NCBI GenBank assembly: GCA_023136775.1
Contig: JAGLQO010000008.1
Location: 1 to 46,946 of the forward strand
DNA from: Candidatus Pacearchaeota archaeon
GTDB lineage: Archaea; Nanobdellota; Nanobdellia; Pacearchaeales; GW2011-AR1
Length of the DNA: 46,946 bases
Reading direction: 5' to 3'
Each line of letters starts with the position of its first letter. Positions within the stretch are counted from its first letter, which is position 1. The translations under genes and the position numbers were made by a program. Under the pieces are notes generated by a model. That model did not search any database. It was given only the letters and a program-made list of their open reading frames with translations, and was not told where the DNA came from. Below, piece after piece: positions 33,759 to 41,079 of this stretch.

Positions 33759-34067
33759 ATGACAACAGTAAGGATTAAACTGCAAAGTGTTGAGATCGAT
33801 AAATTGAATGGAGTTATCGATCGAATAAAAACAATCGCTAGCGGTGCGGGTATTCCAATTGCTGGACCAATACCTTTGCCAACAAAGCGTTTGAAGGTGA
33901 CTACTCGTAAGTCTCCATGTGGTGACGGTACAGCAACATTTGACAGATATGAAATGAGAATCCATAAGCGAATTATTGATATCCCAGCAAATGATAAAAT
34001 TTTACATTCTATTATGAGGATTTCAGTACCGAGGACGGTCAAAATCAAAATCGAAATGGTCGATTAA
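33759..34067 (+). CDS. rps10: Ribosomal protein uS10
   Basis: A 102-aa archaeal uS10: VRIKLQSVE, GPIPLPTKRL, TTRKSPCGDGTATFDRYEMRIHKRIIDI, and the end SVPRTVKIKIEMVD. It is a 30S head protein. In most archaea it is downstream of EF-1A; here it stands alone, typical of scattered genes in small genomes. The stop codon and its flank are part of a long inverted repeat (34061-34165), so the 3' end of this message may fold on itself. TATA-like TTTAAAAGG lies about 28 nt before ATG. Confidence 0.97.
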   Translation: MTTVRIKLQSVEIDKLNGVIDRIKTIASGAGIPIAGPIPLPTKRLKVTTRKSPCGDGTATFDRYEMRIHKRIIDIPANDKILHSIMRISVPRTVKIKIEMVD

Positions 34068-34165
34068 GGTTTTTAGCGAAAATTTCTTTGTAAAAACTTT
34101 TTTATGTATTGATATACACGGCAAAAGTTTTTCCATGCGAAATTTCCTGCTAAAAACCTTAATCG
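34061..34165. ncRNA. Long imperfect hairpin overlapping the uS10 stop
   Basis: Left arm 34061-34101 and right arm 34123-34165 pair over about 40 positions with small bulges: CGATTAAGGTTTTTAGC is perfect, then AAATTTC and AAAACTTTT blocks. The loop is about 21 nt. The left arm includes the uS10 stop codon TAA. It may stabilise the 3' end, end transcription, or be a small transposable relic. Confidence 0.5.
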
Positions 34166-34221
34166 GTTAAATATTATTTGTTATGTAATTTTGTTTGATT
34201 GTTATTTCTGCTTACTATTGC

Positions 34222-34315
34222 GAACCGCTTACCGACTCGCCGCAGACGGTTCTATATGTTGAGGGAATTTGGTCATTTGACGCGCCCAGTTACGAATCTT
34301 CGGGGCGAAATTCCC
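34222..34315. ncRNA. GC-rich structured intergenic stretch
   Basis: In an AT-rich genome, this stretch is visibly GC-rich and has nested pairings: GAACCG (34222-34227) with CGGTTC (34247-34252); GGGAATTT (34263-34270) with AAATTCCC (34308-34315), enclosing CGCCC (34283-34287) with GGGCG (34303-34307). It sits between uS10 and tRNA-Ser. Structured RNAs in AT-rich archaea show this base-composition signal. No known family is recognised. Confidence 0.45.
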
Positions 34316-34367
34316 GATTAGGTTATGTAACTTTTAAAAACTAAATCATTTATTTAATAACAGTATT

Positions 34368-34448
34368 GCCCACGTCGCATAACGGTATTGCACAAGACTG
34401 GAACTCTTGGCCCTTCGGGGCGCCCAGGTTCGACTCCTGGCGTGGGCG
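34368..34448 (+). tRNA. tRNA-Ser(GGA)
   Basis: Acceptor GCCCACG pairs with CGTGGGC; anticodon stem CAAGA/TCTTG with loop CTGGAAC gives GGA. The long variable arm GCCC-TTCG-GGGC makes it a class II tRNA, and discriminator G73 fits serine. T arm CCAGG-TTCGACT-CCTGG. No CCA is encoded. Its 3' end is the seed of the tandem 104-bp repeats that follow. Confidence 0.92.
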
Positions 34449-34544
34449 TAGCCCAGCATTTCTAAGAAATGCGCCATGAGCGAACCTCCAGGTTTCCTAA
34501 AAGGACGGCTCAACAAACTAAAGTTTGTGACCCCCGACTTCTGG
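34441..34544 (+). repeat. 104-bp tandem repeat, unit 1 (begins in tRNA-Ser 3' end)
   Basis: The unit starts with CGTGGGCG, the acceptor end of tRNA-Ser, and ends with CCCCCGACTTCTGG, which mimics the tRNA T arm end CGACTCCTGG. Inside are hairpins GCATTTCT-A-AGAAATGC and ACAAACT-AA-AGTTTGT. It is repeated exactly by 34545-34648; a third CGTGGGCGT follows at 34649. Confidence 0.85.
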
Positions 34545-34648
34545 CGTGGGCGTAGCCCAGCATTTCTAAGAAATGCGCCATGAGCGAACCTCCAGGTTTC
34601 CTAAAAGGACGGCTCAACAAACTAAAGTTTGTGACCCCCGACTTCTGG
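34545..34648 (+). repeat. 104-bp tandem repeat, unit 2
   Basis: Exact copy of 34441-34544, head to tail. Ends at a third start of the repeat (CGTGGGCGTCAG) that then diverges. No gene lies in 34449-34785, which holds only these repeats and the promoter of the coiled-coil gene. Confidence 0.85.
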
Positions 34649-34740
34649 CGTGGGCGTCAGAACAAAGAAGCTGGGCTGCCCAAGCAAGCAATTCGCTTTA
34701 AAGAAAATGCAAATTGTGAGTAGACGAGTGGTATAGGCGT

Positions 34741-34764
34741 TTAGATTTTAGATGCATTTTTATA
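34741..34764 (+). promoter_or_regulatory. Promoter of coiled-coil gene, third member of element family
   Basis: TTTTAGATGCA followed by TTTTTATAA resembles the elements at 4444 and 9154; TTTTATAA begins 29 nt before the ATG at 34786. It supports a leaderless promoter with a purine-rich BRE-like block. Confidence 0.45.
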
Positions 34765-34785
34765 ACATGTTGTCAGCATACAAGA

Positions 34786-35961
34786 ATGAATGTGTTTGAT
34801 TTTTTTAGAAGGAAGGCTGAGAGAAATGAAGTCAAAGAAGAAATTATAAAAAAACTTATCTTTTCTGAAATCGAAAAATGGATTGAAAAGGAAACACTGG
34901 AAAAGAAGGGGAAGGAAAAAGATGTTATATTTCTTATTAAAGAAAAGAATCTGCATTTTAATAATAAGATTAAAGAAAAAATAATTCTTTTAAAAAAGTT
35001 TGACCTTAAATTAAAAAAGGAGGGAGAAAGAGTCATAAATATCGTAAATAATAATCGAAATATTTATATCGAATTCTTAGAAAAATTAATTGAAAAACTG
35101 AATAATATGGAGGAAACTGATCTTGAAAAATTAATCGAGATAATAAATGATATATTTTCTGATTTTAATAAAAAATCGTTTAAGAGTTATGAACGGACCA
35201 CTTACCTAATTGGGAAAGAAATGTTGAATATAAAAACAAGTTTAGCATTATTTTCTAAGGATATTTTAGAAATATTTGATGAAAACAAATTTCTTATAAA
35301 TTTTTCTAAGGATATTTTAATAATCAAAAAAGAAATGAGTCTAATAATTTCCATTGATGAGAACTTGAATAATATCAATAAAAATGAGTCTAATTTGGCA
35401 AAAAAGATTGAAGAAAAGGAAAACAAGAAAAAAGATTTAAATCGAAATTTAGAAGAGACCAAAAATGATTCAGCTTATCTGAAAAATTTAGATAAAAGAA
35501 AGGAAATCGGAATCCTTAAAGAAACACTAGAAAGGGATATTTCTAGGCTAAAACAAATTATAGATTTTAAATCATTGGCAAGTTTTTTTCATATCAATTC
35601 AAAAAAGATGAATATAATTAAAGATTACAGGGAACATTTTCGGGCAAATTTCGAAAAAGATAATGGGGAAATCATAATTGAATTATTAACTGAGGCTGAA
35701 CCTGGTAATGATTCAATTATAGAAGAAATAAAAGAAATTAATATGAAAAGAATGAAGATGAAAAATGAAGATGAAAAATTAGACGAAGATGAGATTGAAA
35801 AAATTTCTTCTGAGATAAAAAGAATTGATTACGAGATTGAAAAAATAAAAGCAGATAATGATAAAGAAGAAAAACGATATGAAAAATTAGAAAGAAATAG
35901 GGAGGAATCGATTAAGAAATTGAAAGAAAGTTTGAAAACACTAAATGTTGAACTTATTTAA
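34786..35961 (+). CDS. Large coiled-coil protein, 391 aa
   Basis: A 391-aa, highly charged protein, about one third Lys+Glu, predicted to be nearly all helical with coiled coils across 190-265 and 310-391 (EEIKEINMKRMKMKNEDEKL). No membrane segment, no enzymatic motif. Similar long coiled-coil proteins occur in small archaeal genomes with no known role; cytoskeletal or DNA-organising roles are possible. Its promoter is strong and leaderless. Codon use does not differ from its neighbours. Confidence 0.6.
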   Translation: MNVFDFFRRKAERNEVKEEIIKKLIFSEIEKWIEKETLEKKGKEKDVIFLIKEKNLHFNNKIKEKIILLKKFDLKLKKEGERVINIVNNNRNIYIEFLEKLIEKLNNMEETDLEKLIEIINDIFSDFNKKSFKSYERTTYLIGKEMLNIKTSLALFSKDILEIFDENKFLINFSKDILIIKKEMSLIISIDENLNNINKNESNLAKKIEEKENKKKDLNRNLEETKNDSAYLKNLDKRKEIGILKETLERDISRLKQIIDFKSLASFFHINSKKMNIIKDYREHFRANFEKDNGEIIIELLTEAEPGNDSIIEEIKEINMKRMKMKNEDEKLDEDEIEKISSEIKRIDYEIEKIKADNDKEEKRYEKLERNREESIKKLKESLKTLNVELI

Positions 35962-36014
35962 ATTTTTAATATTCTTTTCCAAACCCTTATAAATCCAATC
36001 TCCAAATTTAATTC

Positions 36015-36197
36015 ATGACAAAATCATTGGTAATTAACGCAGGTTCTAGTTCGATTAAGTTCCAAGTTTTCGAAGATGAGACTTCAATTCTTTCTGGTTT
36101 ATGCAACGCAATTGGTTTAGAAAATTCTAATATTAAAATATTTGTAATTCCAACAGATGAAGAGCTTCAAATGGTTCGAAATGCCAAGTTATTGTAA
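36015..36197 (+). pseudogene. ackA: Acetate kinase relic with in-frame internal deletion
   Basis: A 60-codon open frame. Residues 1-40 match the acetate kinase N-terminus (SLVINAGSSSIKFQVFE, then LSGLCNAIGLENS), and residues 43-60 match its C-terminus (VIPTDEELQMVRNAKLL). About 330 central codons are missing with the frame kept at the junction near NIKIF. Intact acetate kinase is about 400 aa and makes ATP and acetate from acetyl phosphate; this product lacks the active-site residues. TATA-like CTTATAAAT lies about 27 nt before the ATG, so the remnant may still be transcribed. Confidence 0.8.
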
Positions 36198-36229
36198 AAT
36201 AATAAAAAGGGAAGTTGCTAATTTATTTC

Positions 36230-37984
36230 ATGAAGACTAATTGGGAATTTGAATCTTTGAACGGAGATTTTGTTGAAGACAGAAAATTAATCGAGAAAGC
36301 ATTTGATGATTTTGTTTTGGATTGGGAAAATAATTCTAAGTATTTAGAATCTAGTGAAGAATTGAAGAGCGTGTTGGATGATTATGAATATTTAATTAAA
36401 AAATTTGACAATTGTGGAACTGAGGGTTATTACTACTGGTTAAAGCAAGAGCTTGATAAAAATGATATAAATACTCGTAGTAAATTCATGCAAGCAGAAG
36501 AATTTTCCATAAAACAATCAAACAAAATTTTATTTTTTGAAATAACTTTAAGTAAAATATCAAAAGAAAAACAAATTGAATTTTTGAATGATAAAAATTT
36601 GTTTGAATATAAAAACTTCTTGAAAAATATTTTTGATAATTCTAAACATATATTATCAGTTAAAGAGGAAAAAATATTATCATTAAAAAGTTCTGGCTCA
36701 TATTCTATGTGGGTTAAAATGGTGGAATCCCTTTTATCAAAAGAATTAAGAGTTGTCGACGGAAAAGAAATGACTTACCCTGAATTAATTAACACTATGA
36801 GATCTACAAAAAAAGATATCCGAGATTTGGCAAACAAAGAATTTGAAAATATTATGAGGAAATATGAAGATATAGCAGAGGTTGAATTAAACGCAGTTTT
36901 GGAAAATATAAAAGTTGATAACGAACTCAGGGGATTTAATCGTTTTGACGAAAGTAGAATTAAGAAAGATGGTATTGATTTTGAATTTATAGATTCCATT
37001 CTTGAGGCAATCAAGGATAAATTTAGTATTTCTAAAAGATATTATTCTTTAATTGCGAAATTAATTGGTCAAGAAAAAATTGGATATCACGAACGAAATG
37101 TCGAGACTGGAAAAATTAACAAAAAATATTCATATGAGGAAGGAATTACTATGGTAAAAAAAGTTTTTTCAAATTTAGATAATGAATTTTTAGATATATT
37201 CAATAATATGATTGAAGAAGGTAGATTGGACGCATTTCCAAAAAAAGGTAAAAATGGAGGAGCGTTTTGTGTTCATTGGAGAAAAAATGATCCAGTTTAT
37301 GTTTTGCTTAATCATACTGGAGACATGAGAGATGTTACAACTCTTGCTCATGAAATGGGGCATGCTATTAATGATTCAATAATGACACAAAAAGAAAATG
37401 CATTAAACTACGAAACTCCAAAGGCCACAGCCGAAGTTGCTTCAATTTTTATGGAAGATTTTGTATTCGAAGAAATTTTAAAAACAGCAAATGAAGAAGA
37501 AAAGTTTTGTCTTTTAATAAAAAAAATTGGCGAAGAAATTTCAAGTATTCATAGACAAGTATCACTTTATTTATTTGAGTTAGAAATTCATAAAATTTAC
37601 AAAGAAGAAGGCTATTTATCAAAAACTAGAATTGGCGAAATTTTTGTTAAAAACATGTCTAACTATTTAGGGGAAAATGTTACTATGAAAAATGCAAATC
37701 TTTGGTGGATTTACTGGGGACATATTAGAATGTATTTTTATGTTTATTCTTATGCTTCTGGGGCACTAATTTCAAAAGCAATGCAATCAAAATACAGAAA
37801 AGATAACTCTTTTATGAAATATATTAAAGAATTTTTAAGAACAGGTGGATCAAGCACCCCAAGAGAAATTTTTGAAAAAATGGGAATAAAAATTAATAAG
37901 GAATTTTTCATTGACGGACTTTTAGAGATTGAAAAGAATTTGGATAAGGCAGAAAAACTTGCTAAAGATTTAGGTAAAATATGA
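36230..37984 (+). CDS. M3-family oligoendopeptidase F-like peptidase
   Basis: A 584-aa zinc peptidase. HEMGH (near 373-377) supplies the HExxH zinc site, and the glutamate in ETPKATAEVAS (near 395-401) completes it. The surrounding LINHTGDMRDVTTLAHEMGHA and later YASGALISKAM are typical of PepF/M3B. It cleaves short peptides in the cytoplasm, useful for amino acid recovery. ATG 36230 preferred over an upstream TTG at 36215. Family size about 560-600 aa, so full length. Confidence 0.92.
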   Translation: MKTNWEFESLNGDFVEDRKLIEKAFDDFVLDWENNSKYLESSEELKSVLDDYEYLIKKFDNCGTEGYYYWLKQELDKNDINTRSKFMQAEEFSIKQSNKILFFEITLSKISKEKQIEFLNDKNLFEYKNFLKNIFDNSKHILSVKEEKILSLKSSGSYSMWVKMVESLLSKELRVVDGKEMTYPELINTMRSTKKDIRDLANKEFENIMRKYEDIAEVELNAVLENIKVDNELRGFNRFDESRIKKDGIDFEFIDSILEAIKDKFSISKRYYSLIAKLIGQEKIGYHERNVETGKINKKYSYEEGITMVKKVFSNLDNEFLDIFNNMIEEGRLDAFPKKGKNGGAFCVHWRKNDPVYVLLNHTGDMRDVTTLAHEMGHAINDSIMTQKENALNYETPKATAEVASIFMEDFVFEEILKTANEEEKFCLLIKKIGEEISSIHRQVSLYLFELEIHKIYKEEGYLSKTRIGEIFVKNMSNYLGENVTMKNANLWWIYWGHIRMYFYVYSYASGALISKAMQSKYRKDNSFMKYIKEFLRTGGSSTPREIFEKMGIKINKEFFIDGLLEIEKNLDKAEKLAKDLGKI

Positions 37985-38022
37985 CTACAAACTTTTTTAT
38001 ACTGCGTCGTCGTTAAATTGGC

Positions 38023-38943
38023 ATGAATAGGGTTGGTTTAGTTTTAAGTGGTGGTGGAGCTAGAGGTTTTGCCCATGTTGGAATAATAAAAATTTTAAAT
38101 GAGTTAAAAGTAAAACCTGTTTGCATTTCTGGTTGTAGTATGGGAGCAATAATTGGAGTTCTTTATTGTCTTGGTCACGATGGAAAAAATATTGAGAAGA
38201 TGATTAATGAATTAACATTAAAAAATATTCTTAGAATCTCTTTTAGTCATGGAGGAAATGGAAGCAGAATAGAAACATATCTTAACAAACTATTTGAGAA
38301 TAAAAATTTTGAAGATTTGGAAATTCCGCTTTATATTAATGCTGTGGATATAGAATCTAGTGAAGAGATAATTTTTGATAGGGGAAATTTGGCAAAAGCT
38401 GTTCGGGCAAGTATCGCGATTCCTGGTATGTTTAAACCTGCAATTATTAATAATAGGTTCTTGGTCGACGGTGGGGTAAAAAACAATATTCCATTACAGG
38501 TGTTATTAGATCAAAAAATTGATAAAATAATAACAGTAAATGCTGGACCAAATAAAATAGCTGATAGCGTTTTAGAAACTGCATCCGATGAAGAAAATAA
38601 AAGAAAACTTCCTCATTTATCAAAGGTGTTGATAAAATCTCTACTTATTATGCAGTCCAATGAACATATGATTAATTATTCTAAAGATAATTCTGACCTT
38701 TTCATCGTCCCTGATTTGAAAACATATACTTTAATTGATTTTGTGAAACATAGAGCTATTATCAAAATTGGCGAGAAAGAGGCTAGGAAGAATAAAAAGA
38801 GAATTGAAAGAATATTCAAACATGGAAAAGTTAGAACGTTCCTTAATAAATCAGTTCCTGTGAAAAATCCAATAAATAAAAATAAAATGACTCTTCTTTT
38901 TAATGCTCTTAAAGGGGATGATTTTTATAATTCTCGTCGGTAG
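38023..38943 (+). CDS. Patatin-like phospholipase
   Basis: A 306-aa patatin. GGGARG (10-15) is the oxyanion loop, GCSMG (37-41) holds nucleophile Ser39, and DGG near 149 gives the catalytic Asp of the Ser-Asp dyad. The fold would hydrolyse acyl esters of lipids. RssA-type bacterial relatives are similar in length. Archaeal ether lipids lack acyl bonds, so it may act on host or environmental lipids; that is inference. Promoter TTTTTTATAC lies about 30 nt before ATG. The 3' end abuts a tRNA gene. Confidence 0.9.
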   Translation: MNRVGLVLSGGGARGFAHVGIIKILNELKVKPVCISGCSMGAIIGVLYCLGHDGKNIEKMINELTLKNILRISFSHGGNGSRIETYLNKLFENKNFEDLEIPLYINAVDIESSEEIIFDRGNLAKAVRASIAIPGMFKPAIINNRFLVDGGVKNNIPLQVLLDQKIDKIITVNAGPNKIADSVLETASDEENKRKLPHLSKVLIKSLLIMQSNEHMINYSKDNSDLFIVPDLKTYTLIDFVKHRAIIKIGEKEARKNKKRIERIFKHGKVRTFLNKSVPVKNPINKNKMTLLFNALKGDDFYNSRR

Positions 38944-38998
38944 TAAATTACAATTTAGATTTCTTTTTTAAAAATAAGCATATTTGTTAGATAATAAG

Positions 38999-39079
38999 CG
39001 CCCGTACCCCGAGTCGAACGGGGATGCCCGTAAGGGCCCGGTGTTCTAGACCGGTGCAATACCGTTATGCGATACGGGC
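38999..39079 (-). tRNA. tRNA-Ser with AGA anticodon
   Basis: Class II cloverleaf: acceptor GCCCGTA pairs with TACGGGC; anticodon stem CCGGT/ACCGG with loop CTAGAAC reads AGA at 34-36; variable arm GCCC-TTAC-GGGC; T arm CCCCG-TTCGACT-CGGGG; discriminator G73. D arm is identical to tRNA-Ser(GGA) (TCGCATAACGGTATTGCA), so it is a serine tRNA. A34 is nearly never found in archaeal tRNAs. A shifted loop giving Leu(UAG) does not fit the stem. It is the left edge of the virus-like region. Confidence 0.8.
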
Positions 39080-39124
39080 TTAATGACTGTAAAACCTCTC
39101 TTTTGTTTATAAAACTAACGAAAG

Positions 39125-39337
39125 ATGATGGCACAAAAAGAAGAAACAAGAGAAATAACAATAACTATTAAAGTTAATAAATGTATAACCGTCGGAGAAA
39201 TTCAAAAGTGGCTCGAAGACAATCATATTTTTTCTAAATGTTTTTTTCGGAAAAATGAACCGAGGGTTTCGTCATCTCTTCCCTCGGTTTCTACTCAAAC
39301 AAATAATTTCGCGGAGGATTTAGTTAATGGAATTTGA
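39125..39337 (+). CDS. Small protein, first gene of early operon, 70 aa
   Basis: A 70-aa protein beginning MMAQKEETREITITIKVNKC with a beta-strand then helix (VGEIQKWLEDNHI). No family recognised. ATG pairs; the second M is equally possible. The stop overlaps the next gene by 11 bases. Located 46 nt from the tRNA-Ser 5' end on the other strand, it heads the rightward operon 39125-40080 of the provirus. Confidence 0.5.
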   Translation: MMAQKEETREITITIKVNKCITVGEIQKWLEDNHIFSKCFFRKNEPRVSSSLPSVSTQTNNFAEDLVNGI

Positions 39338-39779
39338 ACATGAATATACTGATGAAGTTGTATGTCCTTGGTGCGGTTGCGAATATGGGGATTGTTGGGA
39401 ATGGGCTGAATATTCTGACGAAATGAAGTGCGATGAGTGTGGTAAAGAGTTTAGTTATGAAAAAGATGTCACTGTAAAATACAGTACTTCAAAAAAAGAT
39501 TGTGGAGAAGGTAGACATGAATATGTATTTTATAGCGAATTTTTGAAGTATCATGAATACGAGAAAGCAGTTGAAGCAGAAGAAGACTGGGAGTTTATTG
39601 AGATACAAAAATGTTCTATTTGTGATGATAAAATTTATACAAAAACAATTCCTAAAGAAGATTGGATTAAAAAATATCCTAAAAAATGGGAACTTTACCA
39701 AGACTGGATTAAGAGAGACAGATTAAAGTATGGAGAATGCGACGCAAACTGTGCGTCAAGTAAGGAGGCTGGTAAATGA
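39327..39779 (+). CDS. Zinc-ribbon protein, 150 aa
   Basis: A 150-aa protein with CPWCGCEYGDC and CDECGK near the N-terminus, forming a zinc ribbon (residues 12-35), and further Cys pairs (CSICDD about 98-103, CDANC near the end). The middle is rich in Glu, Trp and Tyr. Zinc-ribbon proteins of mobile elements often act in transcription or replication. It is coupled to its neighbours by overlaps of 4-11 bases; no specific function can be given. Confidence 0.6.
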   Translation: MEFEHEYTDEVVCPWCGCEYGDCWEWAEYSDEMKCDECGKEFSYEKDVTVKYSTSKKDCGEGRHEYVFYSEFLKYHEYEKAVEAEEDWEFIEIQKCSICDDKIYTKTIPKEDWIKKYPKKWELYQDWIKRDRLKYGECDANCASSKEAGK

Positions 39780-39943
39780 AATCTATAAATTATTTGAGTT
39801 TCAAAATCAGATTTATTATATGGTTAATGAGTTATTTTAGCAATTCTCTTATTAGATTAAATAGAAAATATCTTAATGGGGAAATTTATACGGTTGGACC
39901 TTTGACTATCAAAGACCCCTTTGTTAGTGGAGTTAATCAATGA
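39776..39943 (+). CDS. Small hypothetical protein, 55 aa
   Basis: A 55-codon frame whose ATG overlaps the previous stop (ATGA). AAGGAGG about nine bases before it is an excellent ribosome-binding site. The protein has a hydrophobic middle (FIIWLMSYFSNSL) and basic residues; its stop overlaps the next start again. It is part of the compact operon. Confidence 0.5.
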   Translation: MKSINYLSFKIRFIIWLMSYFSNSLIRLNRKYLNGEIYTVGPLTIKDPFVSGVNQ

Positions 39944-40080
39944 AATTCAATAGTGATAAAAATGGAAATCTGAAAGATTTTGGATTTAGTGACATTTGTG
40001 AAAGTTTTGAAAAACAGAGAGAACAGAGAAAAGTAAAAAACTGTAATTCTAAATTAACTAAAATTGGGGGCTTGAAATAA
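39940..40080 (+). CDS. Small charged hypothetical protein, 46 aa
   Basis: A 46-codon frame, MKFNSDKNGNLKDFGFSDIC then a Lys/Arg/Gln-rich helix and GGLK end. ATGA overlap with the gene before it shows coupled translation. Followed by a GC-containing hairpin region and a T run, probably the operon terminator. Confidence 0.45.
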   Translation: MKFNSDKNGNLKDFGFSDICESFEKQREQRKVKNCNSKLTKIGGLK

Positions 40081-40082
40081 AT

Positions 40083-40108
40083 TAGCCTCGAGCTTTTTTA
40101 TTTTTTAT
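40083..40108 (+). terminator. Candidate terminator of early operon
   Basis: AGCCTCGAGC, a short near-palindrome that can also pair with GGCT just upstream, followed by TTTTTTATTTTTT. It comes right after the last stop of the early operon. Confidence 0.35.
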
Positions 40109-40110
40109 AT

Positions 40111-40134
40111 GTATATATGTATATATGTATATAT
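40111..40134. repeat. Microsatellite (GTATATAT)x3
   Basis: Three tandem GTATATAT units directly before the ATG at 40152. It overlaps the expected TATA position of the following gene, so length change could tune its expression. Confidence 0.7.
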
Positions 40135-40151
40135 ATTATAATTAATCAATA

Positions 40152-40568
40152 ATGGGAAAAAGATCAAGACCATTTACCTTAGATGAAGAATTATTCGAGG
40201 AATTAGGCAAAATTAATGCCTCTGGACTCATAAATGAACTTCTAAAAGACTATTTTAATAAAAATCAAAATGAAACTATTGTAATTTTGAATGAAAAATT
40301 AGCCGAAGAGACAGAAAAAAAGAAAGTTTCGTTACGAAAAATTAGAGAAATCAAACAAAAAATCGCAAAAATTCGAGCAAAAGAAAGTAAAGTTTTGAGG
40401 GTTTGCAATAAAATACCCCAAGAAATTTTAACTGATTTTAAAAGTTATCCAAATTTGAGCCCTGCAATGTGGATGATGAGGTTTAAAGATATCTACAAAA
40501 AGAAATATAGAAATCTGCAATGGATGGACGTTAAAACGGCGTTAAAAGAGTTTCAGGGACAAAAATAA
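40152..40568 (+). CDS. Ribbon-helix-helix regulator with coiled coil, 138 aa
   Basis: Residues 5-35 (RPFTLDEELFEELGKINASG, then LINELLKDYF) form a strand-helix-helix as in RHH regulators; next a coiled coil (40-85) of Lys and Glu, and a C-terminal part with YPNLSPAMWMMRFKDIYKKK. It is likely a provirus transcription regulator acting as dimer or tetramer. A TATA-rich repeat lies just before the ATG. It is followed 15 nt later by a second DNA-binding gene with a GGGAGG ribosome-binding site. Confidence 0.55.
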   Translation: MGKRSRPFTLDEELFEELGKINASGLINELLKDYFNKNQNETIVILNEKLAEETEKKKVSLRKIREIKQKIAKIRAKESKVLRVCNKIPQEILTDFKSYPNLSPAMWMMRFKDIYKKKYRNLQWMDVKTALKEFQGQK

Positions 40569-40583
40569 ACGGGAGGTATAGAA

Positions 40584-40763
40584 ATGGAAGATAAAATAAT
40601 AACTACGATTAGCAGTCTAAAAAAGCAGGGATTGAGTTACTCGCAGATTGGGTTAAAGTTAGATCTAAATAAAGCGGCGGTCTATCAGATCCTAAAAGGT
40701 CAATGGTATCCGAAAACCTCAGAGGTTAAGCTTAGGATTCTTGCAAGAATTGGTGAATTATAA
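40584..40763 (+). CDS. Helix-turn-helix protein, 59 aa
   Basis: A 59-codon frame forming one HTH: LSYSQIGLKLDLNKAAVYQI (about 17-36), with KGQW after it. GGGAGG nine bases before ATG decides the start. Small single-HTH proteins in proviruses are commonly Cro-like switches. It is the last rightward gene before the structured stretch. Confidence 0.6.
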   Translation: MEDKIITTISSLKKQGLSYSQIGLKLDLNKAAVYQILKGQWYPKTSEVKLRILARIGEL

Positions 40764-40777
40764 AATCACTAATTCAA

Positions 40778-40908
40778 AGTTACGCAGGAAAAAGTAAAAA
40801 AATAATTTTCTTAAAAATTTTATCGTCGATAGACTTTTTGCTTTTTCCTGGAACTGCAGCTCTTCCGGCCACTTTTTAAAAAAATCAGCGACGAGCTACC
40901 TTGTAACT
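40778..40908 (+). ncRNA. Three-way-junction RNA candidate
   Basis: AGTTAC (40778-40783) pairs with GTAACT (40903-40908) and encloses two helices: CAGGAAAAAG (40785-40794) with CTTTTTCCTG (40841-40850), and AGCTC (40858-40862) with GAGCT (40893-40897). It lies between the last rightward gene and the leftward structural genes, where convergent transcripts end. May be a structured viral RNA or bidirectional terminator. No family recognised. Confidence 0.45.
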
Positions 40909-40919
40909 AAAAATAAGTA

Positions 40920-41078
40920 CTAGTCCTTAAGTAATTTTTTTAAGATTAATTTGCTAACAGCAGTATTATTATTTGTAGCTTCAGTATTTTGCTTTAAAGT
41001 TTTATTAAGTACAACCATAAAATATCCACACATTACTATCGGAAAGCCAACACTTGAAACAGCAGTCACATAATCCAT
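40920..41078 (-). CDS. YvrJ-like small membrane protein, 52 aa
   Basis: A 52-codon frame, MDYVTAVSSVGFPIVMCGYF then VVLNKTLKQN: the hydrophobic helix with SxVGFPI resembles the YvrJ family, small membrane proteins that in phages are placed near holins. It is the last of the leftward genes. The upstream 39-aa gene ends next to its ATG. Confidence 0.5.
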   Translation of the reverse strand: MDYVTAVSSVGFPIVMCGYFMVVLNKTLKQNTEATNNNTAVSKLILKKLLKD

Positions 41079-41079
41079 T

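Noticed and set aside
33699-34048. Two open frames on the minus strand opposite uS10
   Set aside because: They mirror a strongly conserved ribosomal protein gene; their proteins show no pattern and no start signal.
34441-34648. Possible CRISPR array in the tandem repeat
   Set aside because: Units are directly abutting with no spacers, and no cas gene is in the window.
38999-39079. Reading the second tRNA as Leu(UAG) or a suppressor (CUA)
   Set aside because: It needs a shifted, shorter anticodon stem; D arm and discriminator agree with the serine tRNA.
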